A DNA stretch of 64,000 nt from positions 124,001-188,000 of the forward strand of contig JAEUJY010000018.1 of the NCBI GenBank assembly GCA_016794525.1, given 5' to 3'. Under the pieces are notes generated by a model. That model had not been told where the DNA came from. It made no database searches and saw nothing but the letters and a program-made list of their open reading frames with translations. The stretch is from Myxococcales bacterium. Lineage in GTDB: Bacteria > Myxococcota_A > Polyangia > Haliangiales > Haliangiaceae. A program made the position numbers and the translations under genes. Positions 57,485 through 64,000 of this stretch are shown piece after piece; the stretch's first letter is position 1, and every line of letters starts with the position of its first letter.

Positions 57485-57634
57485 GGATGACTCCTCGGAG
57501 GTCGCCGACACGCCATGTGGCGAGCGCCTCCTCGGAGATGCGAACGCGCGCGCCGCGCCGACGCGTCCTCGACGTGAGAGGTCGGTTTGCATCCCGCAGG
57601 GGTGAGGCCGCGCCGCGCGAACGGCGCGGCGGGG

Positions 57635-58447
57635 CTACGTCGGATCGTCGAAGCGCGGCGTCGTGCGCCCGAGCACGGCGGTGATGCCGCGCTGGCACTC
57701 GCCGGTCGCGATCAGCCGCGCGGCGGCCTCGACCTCGGCGGCCACGGCCTCGGGCCACGGCAGATCGGTGGCGCGGCGCAGGACGCCGAGCGCGGCGCGC
57801 ACCGCCCGTGGGCCGTTGGCCGCGATCTCCTCGGCCAGCGCGATCGCGGTGGCGCGGGCCTCGCCGCGCGCGCTGATGCGGTTGGCGAAGCCCAGCGCCA
57901 GCGCCTCGTCGGCGCCGAGCTTGCGCGCCGTGAGGATCAGGTCGGCGGCGCGCCCGGGGCCGAGCAGCCGCGCCAGCGCGACGCCGCCGCCGAGGTCGGG
58001 CATCAGGCCCAGCCGCACCTCGGAGAAGCAGACGATCGCGGCCGGATCGATCACGCGCAGATCGCAGCGCGCCGCGATCTCGGCGCCGCCGCCGTAGGCC
58101 AGCCCGCCGATCGCGGCGATCAGCGGCACCGGCAGCGCGAACAGCCGATCGAGCGCGGCGTGGATCTCGGCCAGCATCGCCCGCGCCGGCGCGACGTCGC
58201 CGGTGGCCAGCGCCGCGGCGACCCCGGCGACCATCGGGTTGTCGGGGTTGACGTCCATGCCGGCGGTGAACGCGTCGCCGGCGCCGGTCACCACGACGGC
58301 GCGCGGCGACGCCGCGGCCAGCTCGTCGGCGGCGCGGGCCAGCGCCTGCCACATCGCGCGGTCGAGCGCGTTGCGGCGGGCCGGCCGGTCGAGCGTGATC
58401 ACGCCGACGGCGCCGACGCGCTCGACGTGGACGGCGCCGCTGGTCAT
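57635..58447 (-). CDS. Enoyl-CoA hydratase/isomerase (crotonase) family
   Basis: 270 residues. The oxyanion-hole motifs are AFTAGMDVN and GGLAYGGGAEIAARCDLRV, and the active-site region is CFSEVRLGLMPDLGGGVALARLLG. Lengths and order are typical. Crotonases act on acyl-CoA thioesters (hydration, isomerisation or hydrolysis); the exact reaction cannot be told. It lies 7 nt after the poly-Gly/HEAT gene on the same strand, so the two may be co-transcribed. Confidence 0.88.
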   Translation of the reverse strand: MTSGAVHVERVGAVGVITLDRPARRNALDRAMWQALARAADELAAASPRAVVVTGAGDAFTAGMDVNPDNPMVAGVAAALATGDVAPARAMLAEIHAALDRLFALPVPLIAAIGGLAYGGGAEIAARCDLRVIDPAAIVCFSEVRLGLMPDLGGGVALARLLGPGRAADLILTARKLGADEALALGFANRISARGEARATAIALAEEIAANGPRAVRAALGVLRRATDLPWPEAVAAEVEAAARLIATGECQRGITAVLGRTTPRFDDPT

Positions 58448-58454
58448 GGGGCGC

Positions 58455-59441
58455 TCAGCCGCCGAGCGCCTTGAGCGCCTTCATCGCGGCCTGGGCCACG
58501 CCGGGGTCGGGGTCCTTGACGGCCTTCTCGAGCGCGGCCTTGGCCTTCGGGCTCTTGAGCTTGCCCAGGGCCTCGGCGGCCTTCTTGCGCGCGCCGGCGT
58601 CCTCGCCCTTCTCGAGCTGCTCGATCATCGCCTCGACCGAGCCGGCGCCGTCGGCCTGGCCGTCCTTCTTCTCGTCGAGCTCGTCCATCGCCGCGCTGCC
58701 GATGCCGCGGCCCGAGGCCGGGGCGCTCTTGCCCTCGCCGTCGGGCGCCTCGGCGGCCTGCGGCGCCTGGGCCTTGGCCTGATCGCCACCGCCGCCGCTG
58801 CCTGGCGCGCCAGCGCCGCCGCCGCCACCACCCGCGCCGCCACCACCCCCGCTGGCCTGGGGCGCGGCACCGCCGCCGGCCGGCGCGGCCGCGGTCTTGG
58901 CCGTGCCACCGCCACCGCCGCCGGGCGCGCCCGCACCACCACCCGCGCCGCCGCCAGCGCCACCACCGCCGCCACCACCACCCGTCTGCGGCGCGGCCTT
59001 CGCCGTCGCCGCACCGCCGCCGCCCGCGGGGGCCTCGGCGCCGTCCTCGATCGCGCCGCCGCCGGCACCACCGACGCCAGCCTTGAGCTGCAGCTTCTTC
59101 TTCGCCTCGCGCTGCTCCTTGACCTCGGGGCCCGCGACGCCCTGGGCCTTGCCCTTGGGCGGCGTGACCACGCCCTCGAGCTCCTTGTCACCGCCACCAC
59201 CACCCCCGCCACCGCCGCCCTCGATGCCCATCGCGCCCATCAGTCCAGCGTCGGCGGCCCACGCGCCGGCACCACCGCCGCCGCCGCCACCGCCACCGCC
59301 GCCACCGCCGCCACCGCCGCCTTGCTCGGCCTGCTCGTGACCGCCGCCCTCGCCGCCGCCGCGGCCAGGCGCAGGGCCTTGCGCCGGACCGGCCGCCGAC
59401 GGTTCTTCCCGCCCCTTCGAGGACTGCTGCGCTTTTTCCAT
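58455..59441 (-). CDS. Poly-glycine protein with C-terminal HEAT-like repeats
   Basis: 328 residues from ATG 59441 (AGGA upstream). About 20-250 are low-complexity Gly tracts with Ala, Ser and Lys/Gln islands, including one run of 17 Gly encoded by CCGCCGCCACCG-type repeats on the plus strand. The last ~60 residues are HEAT-like helices: VEAMIEQLEKGEDAGARKKA, AEALGKLKSPKAKAALEKAV and DPDPGVAQAAMKALKALGG. No signal peptide. HEAT repeats bind proteins; the Gly part may be a flexible spacer or phase-separating region. The tract is prone to length change. Confidence 0.75.
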   Translation of the reverse strand: MEKAQQSSKGREEPSAAGPAQGPAPGRGGGEGGGHEQAEQGGGGGGGGGGGGGGGGGAGAWAADAGLMGAMGIEGGGGGGGGGGDKELEGVVTPPKGKAQGVAGPEVKEQREAKKKLQLKAGVGGAGGGAIEDGAEAPAGGGGAATAKAAPQTGGGGGGGGAGGGAGGGAGAPGGGGGGTAKTAAAPAGGGAAPQASGGGGGAGGGGGGAGAPGSGGGGDQAKAQAPQAAEAPDGEGKSAPASGRGIGSAAMDELDEKKDGQADGAGSVEAMIEQLEKGEDAGARKKAAEALGKLKSPKAKAALEKAVKDPDPGVAQAAMKALKALGG

Positions 59442-59612
59442 GGCGTTCCTAGTACGAGGAGAGGTGGCAGAACCTGCCCGCCGCCGCGTCCCACAGGATA
59501 GGCCGCCACGGTTTGTCGACGCAACCGGCCGCGCCGATCGCGCAACCTGTCAGGATCGCTACGGTTGTTGTCGTTGCTCCGGACTCCTGGATCCTCGTCG
59601 CCTTCCGCGCGC

Positions 59613-59618
59613 TACAAT
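59613..59618 (+). promoter_or_regulatory. Candidate -10 box of the subtilase gene
   Basis: TACAAT, 7 nt before ATG 59626; there is no Shine-Dalgarno between. It is among the best -10 matches in the window. Confidence 0.5.
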
Positions 59619-59625
59619 TTCTTTC

Positions 59626-61467
<1,842 letters not shown>

Positions 61468-61564
61468 CGCCAGCGCCCGCTGCGCGGGCCTCCCGACCCG
61501 ATCCGGGCCGAAGCGTGTTGGGGCTGTGACAGGCGGCGGCCCGGCCCCGCGCCACGGTGGAGTC

Positions 61565-62488
61565 GTGCCCACCGTCGACTTGCTGCACGACCTCGAGCCC
61601 ACCGCCGCCGCGCTGTTCGACCGCCACCTGGCGGCGACCAAGGAGTGGTTCCCCCACGAGCTGGTGCCGTACGGCCGCGCCCGCGACTTCACGCCGGGCG
61701 CCGCGTGGTCGCCGGCCGACACCGACTGCGGCGGCGTCACGCTGTCCGAGGCCGCGCGCAGCGCGCTGTACCTGAACGTCCTCACCGAGGACAACCTGCC
61801 CTACTACTTCAACGACATCGATCGGATGTTCGGCCGCGCCGGCGCGTGGGCCGCGTGGGGCCGGTGGTGGACCGCCGAGGAGGGCCGCCACGCGATCGTG
61901 CTGCGCGACTACCTGACCGTGACCCGCGCGCTCGATCCGCGGGCGCTCGAGCGCGCGCGCATGCAGCAGGTGGCAGGCGGCGAGGCCCCGGCGCCGCACG
62001 ACGCGGCCCACGGCTTCGTCTACCTGTGCCTGCAGGAGCTAGCCACCCGCATCAGCCACCGCAACACCGGCCCGCTGGTCGGCGACCCGATCGCCCGCGC
62101 GATCATGAACCGGATCGCCTTCGACGAGAACCTGCACTTCCTGTTCTACCGCGACCTCGCCACCGCGGCGCTGGCGCGCGACCCGTCGACGATGGTGATC
62201 GCGATGGCCGACATCGTCACCAGCTTCGCGATGCCCGGCACCGGCATCCCCGAGTTCGCACGCCACGCGGCGATCGTCGCCAAGGCGGGCATCTACGACC
62301 TGGCGATCCACCACGATCAGATCCTGGTGCCGATCGTGATGCGCCACTGGGACCTGCCCAACCTCACCGGCCTGTCGGCCGACGCCGAGCGCGCCCGCGA
62401 TCGCGTGCTCGCGCACATCGCCCGGCTCGGTCGGATCGTCGCGCGCCTCGCCGAGCGCCGCGGCGCGACCGCCGCGCTGGCGTCGTAG
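61565..62488 (+). CDS. Acyl-ACP desaturase (fatty acid desaturase type 2)
   Basis: 307 residues from GTG 61565. The diiron ligand motifs of soluble acyl-ACP desaturases are present: VLTEDNLPYYF, WWTAEEGRHAIVL, LATRISHRNTG and RIAFDENLHFLFYRD. Length and order match PF03405 proteins of actinobacteria and myxobacteria, which insert double bonds into acyl chains using ferredoxin and oxygen. Cytoplasmic. Next to beta-oxidation-type genes on the other strand. Confidence 0.9.
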   Translation: MPTVDLLHDLEPTAAALFDRHLAATKEWFPHELVPYGRARDFTPGAAWSPADTDCGGVTLSEAARSALYLNVLTEDNLPYYFNDIDRMFGRAGAWAAWGRWWTAEEGRHAIVLRDYLTVTRALDPRALERARMQQVAGGEAPAPHDAAHGFVYLCLQELATRISHRNTGPLVGDPIARAIMNRIAFDENLHFLFYRDLATAALARDPSTMVIAMADIVTSFAMPGTGIPEFARHAAIVAKAGIYDLAIHHDQILVPIVMRHWDLPNLTGLSADAERARDRVLAHIARLGRIVARLAERRGATAALAS

Positions 62489-62520
62489 CGCGGCTGGCGG
62501 ATCGGGGTGCCGCCGCCGGA

Positions 62521-63753
62521 TCAGCCGCGGCCGACGACGAACACGCAGCTGGTCGTGCCCGAGCCGCCGATGTTGAGCGTGGCGAACCGCCGCGCGCCGG
62601 GCACCTGGTAGCCGCCGGCGGCGCCGGTGACCTGGAGGCTGGCGTCGAGCAGCTGGCGGACGCCGGTGGCGCCGACCGGGTGGCCGGCGCCGATCAGCCC
62701 GCCCGACGGGTTGATCGGCAGCTTGCCGTCGAAGTCGATCACGCCGTCCTCGATCGCCTTCCACGACTCGCCGGGCGCGGTCAACCCGAAGTGATCGATC
62801 GCCATGTACTCGCTGGTGGTGAAGCAGTCGTGGGTCTCGATGCCCGACAGCCCCCACACGCTGGCCAGCCCGGCCCGCCGGAACGCGTCCTCGATCGCGC
62901 GCCGGGTGTGGGGCAGCACGTAGGGCGCGCCGGCGCTCTCGGCGATCTTGGCGTCGAACGTGAGCGGCGCGGTGCGGTGGCCCCAGCCTTCGACGCGGGC
63001 CAGCGCGCCCAGGCTGGTGCCGCGGCGGGCCGCCCACCGCTCGGCGTAGGCCGGCGAGGCCAGCAGCAGCGCCACCGCGCCGTCGGTGACCTGCGAGCAG
63101 TCGCTGATCTTGATGCGCCCGCCGATCGTCGCGTTGTACGGGCCACCGCCGCGGGCGTGATCCTCGCTCATGTACCAGGATCGGGTCTGGGCCCGCGGGT
63201 TGCGGCGCGCGTTGTCGTAGTTGACCGCGGCGATGTGGGCCAGGTGCTCGTCGCGCAGGCCGTAGCGCTTGTCGTACTCGTCGCCGAGCCGGCCGAACAG
63301 CTTGGGGAACGGGAACTCGACGCCCTTGGCCTCGAGCTCGTACCACGCGGCGGTGCCGAGGTAGTCGCCGCCCTGGGCCGGCGACACCGTCTTCATCTGC
63401 TCGACGCCGACCACCAGCGCGAGATCGTACCGACCGGCCTCGAGCTCGGCGGTCGCGGCCAGGAGCGCGATCGAGCCCGACGCGCACGCCGCCTCGTGGC
63501 GCCCGGTCGGCAGCCCGGCGAAGCCCGGATCGACGTCGACCAGGAACGCGCCGAGGTGGCCCTGCATGGCGTACAGCTCGGCCGCGAAGTTGCCGACGTG
63601 GCCGACCTCGACCTCGCGCGGCTCGACGCCGGTGACCGCGAGCGCGCCCTGCACCGCCTCGCGGATCATCGCCGCGATGTGCTTGCCCTCCTTGGTCCAG
63701 TTGCGGGCGAAGTCGGTCTGGTAGCCGCCGAGGATGAACACGGGTGCGGTCAT
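62521..63753 (-). CDS. Thiolase-family acetyl-CoA acyltransferase
   Basis: 410 residues from ATG 63753 with AGGAG 5 nt upstream. The nucleophilic Cys90 lies in EAACASGSIAL, and the His motif is NPSGGLIGAGHPVGATGVRQ. The C-terminal Cys motif (usually CxGGG) reads NIGGSGTTSC, so the second catalytic Cys is displaced, as in SCP2-thiolase-like members. It probably acts in acyl-CoA cleavage or condensation. It follows the 3-hydroxyacyl-CoA dehydrogenase by 14 nt, a FadB-FadA-like order. Confidence 0.9.
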   Translation of the reverse strand: MTAPVFILGGYQTDFARNWTKEGKHIAAMIREAVQGALAVTGVEPREVEVGHVGNFAAELYAMQGHLGAFLVDVDPGFAGLPTGRHEAACASGSIALLAATAELEAGRYDLALVVGVEQMKTVSPAQGGDYLGTAAWYELEAKGVEFPFPKLFGRLGDEYDKRYGLRDEHLAHIAAVNYDNARRNPRAQTRSWYMSEDHARGGGPYNATIGGRIKISDCSQVTDGAVALLLASPAYAERWAARRGTSLGALARVEGWGHRTAPLTFDAKIAESAGAPYVLPHTRRAIEDAFRRAGLASVWGLSGIETHDCFTTSEYMAIDHFGLTAPGESWKAIEDGVIDFDGKLPINPSGGLIGAGHPVGATGVRQLLDASLQVTGAAGGYQVPGARRFATLNIGGSGTTSCVFVVGRG

Positions 63754-63767
63754 GGTGGCTCCTGCGC

Positions 63768-64000
63768 TCACGCGACGAAGTAGCGCCCGGGGTCGCCGGG
63801 CTCGGTGTGGAGGTGCGCGCCGCGCTCGGCCGCGTCGACCAGCAGCCGGGACACGGGCAGCTTGGCCTGCTCGAGCAAGGCGATCGTGCGGCGCGCGCCG
63901 ATCAGGTCGACCAGCAGCCCGGGCGGCGCCCAGTTGAAGCCCTGGCCCATGATGCGATCGACGTCGGCCACCTGCTCGACCACCTCGCCGACGCGGCCGA
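63768..64000 (-). CDS. 3-hydroxyacyl-CoA dehydrogenase, C-terminal part (partial)
   Basis: 77 codons reach the right edge; the start lies outside. The sequence EVADVDRIMGQGFNWAPPGL followed by LVDLIGARRTIALLEQ is the C-terminal 3HCDH domain of FadB/FadJ-type or stand-alone dehydrogenases. It ends HTEPGDPGRYFVA. With the thiolase it should form the last two beta-oxidation steps. Confidence 0.8.
   Translation of the reverse strand, partial: GRVGEVVEQVADVDRIMGQGFNWAPPGLLVDLIGARRTIALLEQAKLPVSRLLVDAAERGAHLHTEPGDPGRYFVA

Noticed and set aside
58750-59340. Dense CCGCCGCCACC repeats, considered as a CRISPR-like array
   Set aside because: There are no constant repeats with unique spacers; the tract codes in frame for Gly runs.

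Overview
The window is very GC-rich and almost fully coding. It looks like chromosome from a member of the Myxococcota (deltaproteobacterial lineage), possibly of the Haliangiales/Kofleriaceae type; the phylum rests on visible hallmarks, the family is inference. The hallmarks are a secreted protein with myxobacterial Cys-rich repeats and a MYXO-CTERM-like tail, TPR/PEGA proteins, a Ser/Thr kinase with the HRDISPQN loop, and many lipoproteins with Asp/Pro/Ala-rich linkers. I saw no rRNA, complete tRNA or CRISPR array.

Layout. 1-7.7 kb: two tandem TPR-PEGA envelope proteins, a nitroreductase/DUF971 pair, and two secreted Cys-rich proteins. 7.8-20 kb: a signalling block with a PAS histidine kinase and its response regulator, a large PAS/GAF hybrid kinase, then an overlapping operon (receiver, zinc-ribbon protein, GspE/PilB-type ATPase, second receiver, HDOD protein), facing a receiver-EAL protein with eroded catalytic motifs. 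20.4-28.1 kb: an FG-GAP/PilY1-like surface protein, a transmembrane Ser/Thr kinase, a Nudix protein with a damaged Nudix box, a lamin-tail-like protein and a lipoprotein. 28.1-33.2 kb: four tandem paralogous lipoproteins and a two-helix membrane protein. 33.4-41.3 kb: a secreted animal-type haem peroxidase, a lipoprotein gene split by an in-frame amber codon, a GNAT acetyltransferase, a CotH-type lipoprotein, a DHCW-motif cupin and a Bax-inhibitor-like membrane protein.

41.3-44.3 kb is a debris island: a 233-bp nested inverted-repeat element whose right end supplies the last codons of an AraC regulator, a diverged partial copy of the same element, a C-terminal remnant resembling REP-associated (RAYT) transposases, a 16-bp tandem duplication, a frameshifted gene, an orphan gene end, and a 29-bp repeat pair. 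It leads into 44.3-54.4 kb: an immunity-like protein, a 1635-residue DUF4157 (eCIS-core-type) protein, a lipoprotein, and a two-ATPase-domain AAA+ protein of the kind found with extracellular contractile injection systems. No sheath, tube or baseplate gene is visible, so this may be an orphan effector/ATPase locus. It is the best candidate here for an undescribed system.

54.4-64 kb: a CPBP membrane protease, a hotdog thioesterase, a lipid-anchored alpha/beta hydrolase, a crotonase, a poly-Gly/HEAT protein, a subtilase with a membrane tail, an acyl-ACP desaturase, and a thiolase following a truncated 3-hydroxyacyl-CoA dehydrogenase (fatty-acid metabolism).

Two patterns cut across the window. 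Many genes carry a TANNNT hexamer exactly 6-7 nt before the start codon with no Shine-Dalgarno, suggesting common leaderless transcripts. Two distant genes end in the same 71-nt double-hairpin element, and the copies differ by a compensatory base-pair change.
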